A stretch of DNA of 31,242 bases from Rhizophagus sp. LPA8_4_AMF (taxonomy: Eukaryota; Glomeromycota; Glomeromycetes; Glomerales; Glomeraceae). Positions 20,937 through 30,506 of this stretch are shown here, piece by piece; the first letter of the stretch is position 1; the number at the start of each line of letters is the position of its first letter. The notes beneath the pieces are model-generated. The model had not been told where the DNA came from. It saw only the letters and a list, made by a program, of their open reading frames with translations, and searched no databases. The stretch spans positions 1 through 31,242 of the forward strand of contig JADRCO010000543.1 in NCBI GenBank assembly GCA_021464525.1, in the 5' to 3' direction. Position numbers and translations under genes: made by a program.

Positions 20937-21585
20937 ACTGTAAGTTTTTGTATTCCACGTATTAACTCTGAGCGACATTTTGGTGTGACTTCTAATAACT
21001 GTCCAAAGGTTATACGAGCTTATTGATTCTTTATGTCATTTACCATGGAGTATGAAGATACGTTTAGTGAGATCAAGGGCTGAAGATTACTCTTCCTTTT
21101 CTTTTTAGATACGGAAGTCTTCTTTTTCTTAGTGGTTATATTAGCATTGATTCTCTCAGTAGCTTTAGAAGAAGTTTCTGCTGTTTCAGTAACTATCATG
21201 AGCTCAACCGATCAAGATGGTTTATTTGGAGTAGAAGGAATTTCAACAGGTCTAGGTGACTTGTTTCCTTCTGTAATAACTGGTCTAGAATATGGCTCGG
21301 CTGTTTGCATCTGACTTCTTCATTGGGCAGGATAAGCTTCGAACAAGGTATTTAATGATATAGAGGATTTATCAGATTTCGCATCTACACCTCCCGCAGA
21401 TGCACTAACTAGTTTAAAGATGATTGTTGACCACTGCTAGTGGTCGCTCTATTAGCTGAATTCAGTTGTTTTAACAATTCTTATACCAGACTCTGAGTAT
21501 CATTGGTGGTCACTACAGGTGTGATTATCATTGCAACAGTTGTATTCACAGGATTTGGATTACTAGTATTGGTCGAGGTAATAGG

Positions 21586-21633
21586 ACATCGATGACTTAT
21601 ATATCCAGCTTCTCCACAAGTATAACAGACAAT
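21586..21633 (-). pseudogene. Gag zinc knuckle with missing histidine
   Basis: The minus strand encodes CYTCGEAGYISHRC. In the CCHC knuckle (C-X2-C-X4-H-X4-C) the ninth position should be His. Here it is Tyr (TAT), one C-to-T change from CAT. The spacing of the three cysteines is intact. Confidence 0.75.
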
Positions 21634-22028
21634 TGATCAATTCAGACCAGAAGGAACATTCGGATTTCTTTCATCACTTCGAGGTAGTCAGTTTTCTGTG
21701 GTAACTTTCTTTCCTATCTCTGTTACTTGTTCTGTCAAAGGTGCAACTAACTTAGTAAGCTCTGTGATTTCTGACGTAGTTTGACCAGCGTAATTTAATA
21801 ACTTTGTCTTTCCTGATCGTAAGTTGAATTCACAACCTTTAGCTCTTCCTATCACATCGGCTAGAGTTTAATCCCCAAAGGGTTTTACTGCCATATAGAA
21901 CTCAGGTTGTAATCCAGAGACAAACTTCTGAGCTTGTAAGTTATCTAGGTAGGCAAAGGCTGCATCATTACCCGCTGATAAAGTTCTTGAATGGACAAAG
22001 CATATTCATCCACACTTTCGTTGGGTTG

Positions 22029-22560
22029 CTATTGTCGCTGGTCTAATTCAGTCGCCCACATCTCTACCATAGTTGCAGTCCAGAACTGGGTAAGGAAAGC
22101 ATACTCAAAGCTATTAACATTAGCCGCTGCTGTCCAGACGTTGATAGGTGCTAATACCGCTGCTTGATACCATACGGCAGCTGGTTCTTTTAGATAAGCA
22201 GGGACTACTTGTAACTTCCAGACAGCATTCCATCCATTAGCCGTCACTGTTGCATTAAACTCGTTTAGCCAGATAATAGGGTCTTGATTTCCTCCACTAA
22301 AAGAAGAAATCTGCGTGACGTTATGGTTACAATTTTGTAGAGCATTGTTATTCACAGCTACCGTAGCATTCAAGTTATTTATGGTGTTACTGAGATTGTT
22401 AGGCGCTAGCATTTGTCCAGTTAATGCTTGTACAGCTACCGTTAAAGCTTGAATATTGGCTTAGTTAACTTGAGCTTGGTTAAGTCGATTAGGAGGCTGT
22501 CCTTGGCCTTGGTTAAAATTTGATATATCTTCAAATAAGTATTCCAGATATAAAGGTTCA
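22029..22560 (-). pseudogene. Retrotransposon gag
   Basis: Key stretches are EPLYLEYLFEDISNFNQGQG, ANIQALTVAVQALTGQ, then FSGGNQDPIIWLNEFNATV, KLQVVPAYLKEPAAVWYQA and a final ELDQRQ. The order of a Gln/Asn-rich N-terminus and a WL..F...NGW...K....P.YL...A..WY capsid-like core is typical of Ty3/Gypsy gag. A TAA in QVN*ANIQ (Gln expected) interrupts the frame at about 22460. Confidence 0.8.
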
Positions 22561-22640
22561 GCTATAAAGAAAAGATTTCGAGGATACCATAATATCAGAG
22601 AGGTCGGTGGTATCAGAAAAGATAGTTCATAATCTAACAG

Positions 22641-24056
22641 TTCGTCCTTATGCTGATAATTAGTAAATGGGTTGAGGTTAAAATTCTGGAACCTTTCTCA
22701 TGCAGTATATATCTTGATAGCTAAGCAGTTGTAAGATAGCGAAGCATTCTAATATTTAACACTTAATATCAACTTTCGAATAAGATACTGCTGTCTTAAT
22801 ACCGTTTCTTGGCTATATTCATAAAAATATTAGACCATTTTCGCAGAATAAAATGTTATTGGAGTCTCTAAAGAATACCAATTCCAAAAATGCAAAAAAT
22901 TTCTGTCTGGTGTAGTAAGAACAGGGTGACAAATACAACAAGAATCGTCAGATGATTCCACTAAAGGGATGTTAGAATATGTATGATGAAGCTGATTGTA
23001 ACATATCAGGAGATTTCTATTTTTCATACAATAGGAAAAATTATCCTTTGTTATCAATTCAATGCAGGGCAATCGTACGGATAGTTTTGTTAGTTTCTGA
23101 CAGAAGGCACCAATTGTTACCGAATATGTTAGTAATTAAGAGTCATATGTCTGTCAAACTATCGTAAATATCTACAAATACTGGTGGAATCTTACTCAAT
23201 ATTACTTTACTCGGTGCATCGGTATTGTTCGTTAAGAATCAACAGGTATATCACTACAAAATACGAAATAAGGTGACAGGTTACGACATATATAAGACGA
23301 ATCTTATATGTAAAAAGGCAGAAACACAATTTAGGGTTATCTGATATATAACGATTTTATTTAAATATGAATTATACAACAAGGTGATAAAAAGTGTGTT
23401 AGGATAGGTTGTTCAATGACTTCAAGGATTATAACTTTAAGTGAACTATGACTTAGATAAACTAATCACTATTTTATTAGTGAGTTGGCAGAAGGGATAT
23501 TTATATCTAATTTCTATCTAACTGCCATCTCTTTTTCTATCATCAGGAGGCAAAATCTAATCTATTGACATCCTATTGATATTGAAGTTTAATATCCCAT
23601 TGTAATATCTCAATGCACTTACAATAGTAGACGGTTTTATTGTAAGCCACCTTCATCTGGATACCAAATAATTAATTTAAACCATTAATCACTATTGAGC
23701 TAATTATTCTACAATATCACTTAAGAAATATAGATAATACAAATACAGAAACTAAATAATGTAAAAACAATACATGATAATAAACAATGATAAAAATAAA
23801 TATACATCATAAAGCTACATAAGTAAATATAATAAAATATAATTAATATTATCTATTTGGTTAATCTAATGTACACAAATTAACAGTTGTATATCGTCAT
23901 AAATCGGTGTGTTACATTGAAAATTGATATATATGTAAATCACATCAGATGGTAATATAACCTCAGAAATTATATGTGCAATATTTCACGTAACAGTACA
24001 TAATGAATGTTTAAATGATGTAAAACATGTAAGTAATTTTTTTTAAAACAAAAAGA
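22641..24056. other. Non-coding; probable remains of retrotransposon LTR/leader
   Basis: About 1.4 kb lies directly upstream of gag (minus sense), where a leader, primer-binding site and 5' LTR would lie. I could not identify LTR ends or a primer-binding site. Open frames at 22830-23072 and 22979-23167 overlap each other on opposite strands and show no family resemblance. Confidence 0.4.
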
Positions 24057-24165
24057 ATAGAGACAGGTGATGAAAATACACTGGCCACATCAATGCCAAA
24101 TGCATCACTTAAAAAATGTATTAATAATGCTAGAAAAATACATGATCTAATTAATGCTGTAAGAT
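24057..24165 (+). pseudogene. Fragment resembling the transposase-family central domain
   Basis: The plus strand reads TGDENTLATS followed by PNASLKKCINNARKIHDLIN. This resembles the helical segment (LPN-type turn, then K/R-rich helix, then KI-x-x-L) that follows the coiled-coil region in the transposase-like family represented just downstream. It is out of place (upstream of the coiled coil) and isolated, so it may be part of a second, older copy. Confidence 0.3.
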
Positions 24166-24174
24166 TCATAAAGT

Positions 24175-24300
24175 TTATTCATTTTCTGTTGATTCTATAT
24201 ATCTCAAATCACTTAAAAGTGCATTTAAATAATTTGGTGTGCTTTCAACCATGTACATAATACAATTATTGTGCATATATCTAGAATAATTAGTTGGGAA
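24175..24300 (-). pseudogene. Possible coding fragment
   Basis: The minus strand reads NNCIMYMVESTPNYLNALLS and then DLRYIESTENE to a TAA at 24175-24177. The composition is protein-like, but the upstream sequence is in another frame and no family is recognised. Confidence 0.2.
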
Positions 24301-24542
24301 GAATGTGTATTAGTGTAAGCGAATGAAAAACTCGTGGTTTGCACTCTGCAGTCATTAATAATGAAGTGCCATTTCACTTCCTTTAAAACAAATCTATGTA
24401 TTACTGAATCATGTAATCTCTTTTCTGCATCAATAAAGCCACATTTATCAGTGTAATCTGATCATGATATTTTGTCACAGTTATATCTATGTTAACGGAC
24501 TTTTAAATTATTCCATCTTATATAAAAATATTATCATCAAAT

Positions 24543-24968
24543 ATGCAATCCATTGACTCATTGAGAGAATTAAATGCCAAGCTCTTAGCTGAGATTGCAG
24601 AGCTTAGGAAGAGGTTTGCTGAGATTAAGATCAAAAATGATGAGCTTAAGGATAAGAATGCTGAGATTCATGACCTTAAAAAGAAGTTTTCTGAGATTGA
24701 GTCTGAGAAAGTTGAGCTTGAGGCCAGGATTGCCAAGCTTCTAAGACAGGCTGTGGAAGAGAGTAAGAGATGTGGTGCTGAGAATGCCGAGCTCAAGGCC
24801 AGAATTGAAGAACTAGAGAAAAATAAGACAATTACCACTAAACTCGAGTCTAAGAATGCTGAGTTTAGTGATAAAATCACAAAAATGGAACAGAGACAGT
24901 TGCAAAATAACAATTCTACTAATAACAGTTGTCTAAATTCAATTCAGTTACAGAGCAGTTACCTATAG
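24543..24968 (+). CDS. Coiled-coil N-terminal segment of the transposase-like relic
   Basis: A 141-residue open frame beginning MQSIDSLRELNAKLLAEI. About 100 residues form continuous heptads with Leu/Ile/Val at a and d positions and many E-K pairs (KNAEIHDLKKKFSEIE). It ends in an Asn-rich stretch and then a frame-shifted tail. It could be translated alone as a small coiled-coil protein, but it is best seen as the oligomerisation region of the larger broken gene. Confidence 0.6.
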   Translation: MQSIDSLRELNAKLLAEIAELRKRFAEIKIKNDELKDKNAEIHDLKKKFSEIESEKVELEARIAKLLRQAVEESKRCGAENAELKARIEELEKNKTITTKLESKNAEFSDKITKMEQRQLQNNNSTNNSCLNSIQLQSSYL

Positions 24969-25591
24969 TAGCGCATTATGAGAAGCCATTGGTGGATAAA
25001 GAAATGGGTACTTTATTACCCGAAGAACTAACACCAAAGGTATCACCTGCCAATATACCTGGCTCAGCAGATATAGCTCAGCTTAAGCAATGTAGGCCTG
25101 TTTGCAAAATAAATGATGTGATATCAAAGGTACCTGTCCCTCTAAGATATCAGAGGAAAGAGAAATTGATGCTTTCTTAGATAATGTAAATAAGAAAAAG
25201 GTTAGTGATGAAATAAGGCAGAGAAAGCGAGAGGAGAAACTTCAACGTGAATCGATTGTTCAGGACCTGACAGTTATCAGCCCACCATGCAACTCTAAAA
25301 AAGACAATCAGATGGTTTTGGAAAATTTGGGAGAGTTTGGAAAAATCATTCCCTTGGGGAACGACCAGAGTCATGTGATTTCAGTTGAACAAACTCTTCC
25401 TAAACCTGAGAAACAGGATGATGAGCTGATTTCAGAGGAATCGCTAGATAAAAATCAAATCGTGGAACAAGGTCTAATACAAGAGCTGTGTTGTATCTTT
25501 GGCATCTGTTCACCCATAGAGGTCTCAAAGGGATCAGACAATGTCAGCTCTACCGATACTAACTCTTCTTGCAACAGATCAGAGAATATGA

Positions 25592-25742
25592 GGTGAGTGC
25601 TGGAAAAAGGGACCAAATTGAAATTTTTCTTAAAAAAAAGTTCTTAAGTAAAATAGATGTAGATTTGATCATTTAGTTCAGAATATTTGTTATTTTAAAA
25701 AAAAAATCTTTGTCAATTTGGTCCCTTTTCCCAGCACTCACC
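25592..25742. mobile_element. 151-bp miniature inverted-repeat element
   Basis: The left end ggtgagtgctggaaaaaggg (25592 on, continuing through accaaattga) is matched on the other strand by ggtgagtgctgggaaaaggg (25742 down to about 25713). The arms are about 30 bp with one mismatch. Flanking octamers gaatatga (25584-25591) and ccatatga (25743-25750) agree at 6 of 8 positions, fitting an 8-bp duplication as made by hAT elements. It interrupts the transposase-like gene. Confidence 0.8.
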
Positions 25743-27298
25743 CCATATGATTTCGGGTTCTGCCCAACACTTAGTTGTCTTATCTATTTGATACAGCAAT
25801 AAAGTCTGTTCAGCAGGAAATCTTAGACTGGTACAATTATTCTCTTGAATTTGAGAGCAAGGTAGATGTTCTTACTGCTGATGGTAGAATCAAAGATAAA
25901 ACGGCAAGCGTTCAAAATTTTATTCAGCTTCTAGACGCTAAAAAAGAAAAATTGCATCATTATTTGGCACACCAAACGCGAAAAGTATACCTTAATGCAA
26001 GCAAATTTATTAGAATTAGATAATTATAGAGCTATTCTTATTGTTGATTATAAGATACGTACAGTATCTTACCAAAATTAGCACGAGAATTCAAGTCTGA
26101 ATTTTTTTGGAAAAAAGGGTTGGACTTTACATCCTATATTGATGTATACCAAATCGGAAAATGAAAAACCAAATGTAGCCACATGGTCAGCAGATACAAG
26201 GCAGGACGCATGGTCTATTGCTTCTTCGCTTCAAATAGTATTTGAAGTTATGGACAATAAGCCAAAATGGGTTACGTTAATTTCAGATAACGGGCCTCAT
26301 TACCACATCAGTAAAATGATGATTATAATGGCACATTGGAAGGATTGGTACAATATCGAAGTAAGAAGTTGGATTTTTTTGGAAGATGGAGAGGCAAAAA
26401 CGGCCATAATTCTCACCACGCACAGCAGGTCAGATCTAATAAATACGTAACGATTATTATTTTTTTGAGTACTAGTAATAATGGTTCAAATAGATTGCAC
26501 ATGCCATTAAAAGATACGTTAGAATTGGATTTGAAATTAGAGAAGGCAGTGATATAGAAAATGCAGTCAAAGATTTATGTGGTACATCAGAAATGACCAC
26601 CATTTGCAAGGTTTATACAATCACGTACCTTGCCAAATATAGTAGTTTCACCAATTATTCTCCTATACAAATACGAAATTTATCAAAAATTGAAATAACG
26701 AAACAAATCCTATGATTTCTACACCTTCTATGCCAAAATCTTTGTGGACTATACCAATGCCGAATTCTGGTAATTTTATTTCTAATTTGTTATTCTATAA
26801 ATCCAATAATTACTAAATTATTCAATTTTTAGATACCTTTTCTAAGCATTTACGAATAAATACACCTAATGAAAATTTAAAGCAAATTAACAATGGAATT
26901 GTAGATACAGAAAATAATTTCAAGTAAAAAGAAAATCAACCTTATTTTGTATTACTTGTTTTTAAACTGAGTTATGAAATAACTAGATTGACTCTACTTA
27001 TATTATAGTATCAATGCAAAATTTCAATTTGCATCTGGATGGGCGCTTAAAACAAATCAAAAGTCTGGGAGAAGAGATGGGGCAAGAATGCCAAAAAAGG
27101 TTATCGCATTATAACAAGGTTTTTTTCATGCAGGTAATGCTAATAAAAGTGATCGATACTCAGCTTTTAATATGTTATCTGAACTTATCCATATGGCAAA
27201 TAGTGGAGAGTGTGGATCCTAAAATAATACCAAAGATAGAAACGATTGAAAATTGGATTAGCAGATATTCTGCAGCTTGTAAACGTGAAATGATTTAG

Positions 27299-27645
27299 AG
27301 CGCCAAGTGTAAAATCAGCCATAGTAAGTCAATATTTCAAAAATACAGATTTATATACAGAAAATGGTTATAAACTTATATAATCGTTATAAATAGAAGT
27401 TAAGTAAATTAATTTTCAGTTCATTCAGAGCGAAATTGTTAAAATATTATGTATAGCGTCATCGCTGGAATCCACAGGTGCCCCAAGTATAACATAAAAA
27501 CGAACATATAAACAAAAAATTTTTTTCTCATCTAAAAATGAATACATGTTTCACAAACAACATATGATTTTTAGCGCAATTAATAGTATAAAATTCCCCG
27601 AAAATTAATTATAAAAAAAAACAATAATTAGGGAATTAATCTACT
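27299..27645. other. Non-coding between transposase relic and retrocopy
   Basis: No reading frame is supported. The transposon boundary presumably lies here, but no terminal repeat is evident. Confidence 0.4.
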
Positions 27646-27663
27646 GTAATTCAGATTACGACA
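27646..27663. repeat. Target-site duplication, left copy
   Basis: gtaattcagattacgaca occurs here and again exactly at 28493-28510. On the minus strand it directly follows a poly(A) tail. Its core gtaat-tcag-attac is itself an interrupted palindrome. Confidence 0.85.
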
Positions 27664-28492
27664 ATTTTTTTTTTTTTTAGAGTAAACGCGTATTACTTTT
27701 ATTAAATATGAAAGAACATAAAATAACATTAAGTACACATCAGAAAAGAATAAATTCCTCTCTGTATACTCTCATTTACTGTACCTGTGACTATATATAA
27801 TATATTTTTCGTACCTCAAGTCCACCGTGTACCACCCTATATAAAATTTCCCAAATTTTACATTTTTTGGCCGCAAGCTATCTAAAATTAAACTACACTA
27901 CAACTAAATACATGTGAGAGGACTACAAATTTTGTGTGTAAATCTACTTCCTAACTAAAACTACTTCGCTTCCTTTTTGTTCTCTTCGCGTTTCCTATAT
28001 TCATCCCATATCGACGCCTCTCTCTTCCTCTTAGGATTTATCTCTTTTGTTGAAAGCGTCCACGATAATATACGAGACGACTTGCTCTCTTCAACCGACT
28101 TGATATCTACTTTATCTACTTTTCCGTCCAAGGCTCTTTTTATTCCTTCTTTTACTTCCTTAGTAGAGTCTTCTGGTTGTTTCCCTTTTTTCTTCGGAAG
28201 TGGCAGTAACCTTGACGCACATTCTTCATTCACATTATTATATAAGAAAACATCCACTGGTTCAACTATTTTTGTCGACGTCGTCTTTTTTTTATCTAAA
28301 TTGTTACTAGATGGTTCAACCTTAATCAATTTAGGTGTAGTTGAGGTTCGAAATGTTCTAATCACTTTTACCACAGATTCGTCTATAGCCACGGCCATAT
28401 TTGAGGAACTGACAGCTGAAATTTTGTTCCTAAAAAGGTTAATTGTACCAACTACTTTTTCCACGTCGTCTGCAGTAGAATCATTTCTTTCC
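27664..28492 (-). mobile_element. Retrocopy (retroposed mRNA) with poly(A) tail
   Basis: On the minus strand, the unit starts immediately after the 18-bp duplication at 28493. It carries an intact open frame (28491-27961), an approximately 280-base 3' untranslated region and an AATAAA signal at 27703-27698. About 19 bases after the signal it has a run of 14 A (27678-27665), and then the second copy of the duplication. These are the hallmarks of LINE-mediated retroposition of a polyadenylated transcript. The open frame reaches the 5' junction without a start codon, so the copy is 5'-truncated. Confidence 0.85.
27961..28491 (-). CDS. Lys/Arg-rich protein encoded in the retrocopy
   Basis: An uninterrupted 176-codon frame begins at the retrocopy junction with ERNDSTADDVEKVVGTINLF and ends in TAG at 27961-27963. 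There is no ATG at the junction. The first internal ATG, in good context (aatATGgcc), is at 28398 and would give 145 residues starting MAVAIDES. The protein is polar and rich in Lys, Ser and Thr, with a basic LPLPKKKGKQ block and a C-terminus INPKRKREASIWDEYRKREE that resembles a nuclear localisation signal followed by a charged helix. No catalytic motif is seen. The source gene is not in this window. The intact frame suggests the insertion is young or still expressed. Confidence 0.6.
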   Translation of the reverse strand, partial: ERNDSTADDVEKVVGTINLFRNKISAVSSSNMAVAIDESVVKVIRTFRTSTTPKLIKVEPSSNNLDKKKTTSTKIVEPVDVFLYNNVNEECASRLLPLPKKKGKQPEDSTKEVKEGIKRALDGKVDKVDIKSVEESKSSRILSWTLSTKEINPKRKREASIWDEYRKREENKKEAK

Positions 28493-28510
28493 GTAATTCA
28501 GATTACGACA
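28493..28510. repeat. Target-site duplication, right copy
   Basis: An exact 18-base repeat of 27646-27663, marking the 5' junction of the retroposed unit. Confidence 0.85.
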
Positions 28511-28791
28511 GTTACAAATTTATTGGAGTAATTATGCAATTTGCATTGTTAACTAATAAGTATAAAAAAAAAAATTTAAGAATAATTTTGTTAAAAGTTA
28601 TTCTTTCCTCATAAAAAAAATGATAACAAAAAAATTTTATTAGGAGCTTATCACATGATTCAATCGTTACGCACGTTTAGAAAAAAAAAATATGAAAAAA
28701 AGTTGGGGACTATAGTAAAAAACATCATGAGAGAAAAAGACAGACTATAACTAAAAAAAATATACGTAAAAACATAATTAACTCTATTTAG
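28511..28791. other. Intergenic
   Basis: A+T-rich; no reading frame or repeat is supported. Confidence 0.4.
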
Positions 28792-29056
28792 TTATTTGAA
28801 AATGGAATTTGAAGGCAACCAGAATAACATAATGATGCTACAAAGCTTTGATGGTAAATTATTCCACGGATACCTTACGCCATTGACCGTGTTCTTTGAT
28901 TTCTATATTTTTTTCAATAATAACATCCCACTCAAAGATTCCTTCTTTTTCAAAGATTCTTAAAACCAGATGTTGATTCTAAAATAGTTCCATATCCTTT
29001 AATAATAAGTTTCGATCCACGTGCTAACTCATCCAAAAAGTGACCATGAATTTCAT
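28792..29056 (-). pseudogene. Broken C-terminal SPRY-type tail of the BTB gene
   Basis: Three minus-strand frames continue the BTB gene. The first is HFLDELARGSKLIIKGYGTI, the linker usually carrying C/RGSKL. The second, beginning near 28960, is LRIFEKEGIFEWDVIIEKN, the start of the SPRY domain. The third, ending in TAA at 28792-28794, is YPWNNLPSKLCSIIMLF, the end of the SPRY domain. The central part of the SPRY domain is absent. Frame changes follow RI (29057), the GFKN segment and VSVE. The domain cannot be made. Confidence 0.6.
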
Positions 29057-29947
29057 TTAAATACGAATATTTGATATTGCTTTATAACGATAAACATCCA
29101 AGATTACTTCTGATGGAATAATTCTCAATGGTTTAATAATTTTTGCTAGTATTTGAATTTTAATTCTCTTTAAATCAATATGTTTAATCAAAGGTTCTAA
29201 TATTTCAGCAACTTTTTGAGAATCGGTAAAATTATTTTCTACTTGGATATACTCTATTTGTTCTAAAATTGGTAACCGTTTAAAAAGAGTTTCATATGCA
29301 TCATTAGATACTTTTTTTCCTGCTAGAATAGCACTATATCGGAGAACCTCGTATTCCGGGGTTGCAAAGGGCATTTCTTTCTCGTGTGTGTAAGACAAGA
29401 GATATTGGAGAGCTTCAAGAGATAATCGACCAAATTCAATTACATTTAATGGAATCTTTGCTAGTTCTTCGACTATTAAATTTACGAGAATATTAATATT
29501 ATTTCCCATTAATAACATTTTCTTTTTCTCCACGACGTTTGACAATAATTCCGGTAAATAATGTTTTGTGCAGCAGCTTTTTAGTAAAGCATCTTTAAAA
29601 ATTCTTATAATAAACTCCTGGAGGTTTGGTAATTGAAAATAATCCGCGGCATTAAAGGCTTCAATTATAATATCATCGGTTAAAGATTCTTCTCTAACTG
29701 AACCTGTATAAGCGTATTCCAATACAATTTTCATTACAGAAGAATTAAATATTGAAAACCGAATTTGAGTTTCATAACTTTCTTTCAGTCCATTATAAAG
29801 TAGCCCATCAAGTACATCTGATCTCGCTGCTAAAATTGCCCTAGTTGCATATAATTTTATATCATCTTCACAAATAATTTCTATATCGCTATATTTTGGA
29901 TTATTTAATAATAATTTTAAATCTTGGTCTAGCAAATGTCCTTTCAT
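29057..29947 (-). CDS. BTB/BACK domain protein, 296 aa
   Basis: The N-terminal BTB fold spans about residues 1-120. It shows YSDIEIICEDDIKLYATRAI (strand pair leading to the usual H/R-A-I-L-A-A-R-S motif), then VLEYAYTGSV, the family's ...YxYTG.. signature, and AADYFQLPNLQEF. A BACK-like helical region follows (about 125-260; LSLEALQYLLSY, ATPEYEVLRYSAIL), then a short linker. BTB proteins dimerise and often serve as substrate adaptors of cullin-3 ubiquitin ligases; this is family knowledge. These fungi carry hundreds of BTB-BACK genes with SPRY or TLD tails. Here the frame stops where the tail should begin, and tail pieces lie downstream in other frames, so this is a truncated but possibly still functional protein. 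The start ATG follows an A-rich leader (tttttcttaaaaaaaaATG sense). Confidence 0.85.
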   Translation of the reverse strand: MKGHLLDQDLKLLLNNPKYSDIEIICEDDIKLYATRAILAARSDVLDGLLYNGLKESYETQIRFSIFNSSVMKIVLEYAYTGSVREESLTDDIIIEAFNAADYFQLPNLQEFIIRIFKDALLKSCCTKHYLPELLSNVVEKKKMLLMGNNINILVNLIVEELAKIPLNVIEFGRLSLEALQYLLSYTHEKEMPFATPEYEVLRYSAILAGKKVSNDAYETLFKRLPILEQIEYIQVENNFTDSQKVAEILEPLIKHIDLKRIKIQILAKIIKPLRIIPSEVILDVYRYKAISNIRI

Positions 29948-30506
29948 TTTTTTTTAAGAAAATGATTTGTAGGGTAGACTTACATGGGACGATAAATATT
30001 TATTAATTTCTATTTATTTTGCACAAACATTCTGATATATTGCCAAATAAGTATTAATTACCAAATAAGTATTTTTAACAGCGCGTTTGTGCTTCAAACA
30101 TAAGTCATTAAGATAAAAGTATCGGACTTGACCCTCCTCGTATCAGGTATGACAAAAATGTCCCTTTCTTGATCCGAACCGCGATGTGTGAGTGTGACAA
30201 ACAAAAAAGAAGTATTTTTTTTTTATACTAAACTAGTACTATCCGCATAAAACTTTTTCGGCATTAAATATTAATTTCTTTGTGTCTACAACTCTTGAAA
30301 AAATATGGAAATAAGAAAAAATAACAACGCGTTAATGTTTTTTTGCAGGTCAAGAAAAGAACATTTTAAATTTTATGCGGGTTGCGTTTAGTATTTATTA
30401 CATAATTACTTGATTCACTTCTCTTAAATGTAATCTATCATATTGACCATCATTCGTAATTAAAATAAAATAATTAAATTATTTTAAAATTTAATTATAT
30501 ATTAAC
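29948..30506. other. Intergenic upstream of the BTB gene
   Basis: Presumed promoter region of the BTB gene. A duplicated ccaaataagtatt word lies at about 30040-30073. No other gene or RNA is seen. Confidence 0.4.

Larger units (their letters stand above)
18805..22640 (-). mobile_element. Decayed, truncated Ty3/Gypsy LTR retrotransposon
   Basis: Read on the minus strand, the order is gag (22.5-22.0 kb), zinc knuckle (21.6), aspartic protease (20.9-20.7), an acidic linker (20.5-19.8) and reverse transcriptase (19.6-18.8). Protease before RT with YLDD chemistry is the Ty3/Gypsy plan. Homology stops at about 18805 within the region after the RT palm, so RNase H, integrase and the 3' LTR are missing. 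Stop codons and frame changes occur throughout. The 5' boundary is uncertain; no LTR could be delimited between 22.6 and 23.7 kb. Confidence 0.85.
24543..27298 (+). pseudogene. Coiled-coil, DDE-like transposase gene, frameshifted
   Basis: Pieces in several frames make one long protein. 24543-24940: a heptad coiled coil (LNAKLLAEIAELRKRF, ENAELKARIEELEKN). 24929-25160: a Ser/Pro-rich linker. 25150-25591: IDAFLDNVNKKKVSDEIRQR followed by an acidic linker. 25775-26020: LFDTAIKSVQQEILDWYNYS. 26040-26450: VDYK, GKKGWTLHPILMYTKS, WSADTRQDAW, WVTLISDNGPHYH, then WIFLEDGEAKTAI with SHHAQ. 26520-26600: GFEIREGSDIENAVKDLCGT. 26700-27298: two small introns are possible, then FASGWALKTNQKSGRRDG and IIPKIETIENWISRYSAA. 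Acidic residues in VDYK, SDNG and GEAKT fit an RNase-H-fold DDE core. I infer a transposase-like gene of a family repeated in these fungi. At least five frame breaks and a miniature-element insertion make it non-functional. Confidence 0.7.

Noticed and set aside
22595..22625. Primer-binding site (tggtatcagaa)
   Set aside because: The match to the initiator-tRNA type site is in plus orientation, but the retrotransposon runs on the minus strand, so it cannot prime it.
27977..28531. 184-codon plus-strand frame antisense to the retrocopy
   Set aside because: It is long and open, but the poly(A) signal, tail and basic protein composition show that the minus strand is the coding sense. Its Ser/Phe-rich product is the typical antisense shadow of a Lys/Glu-rich protein.
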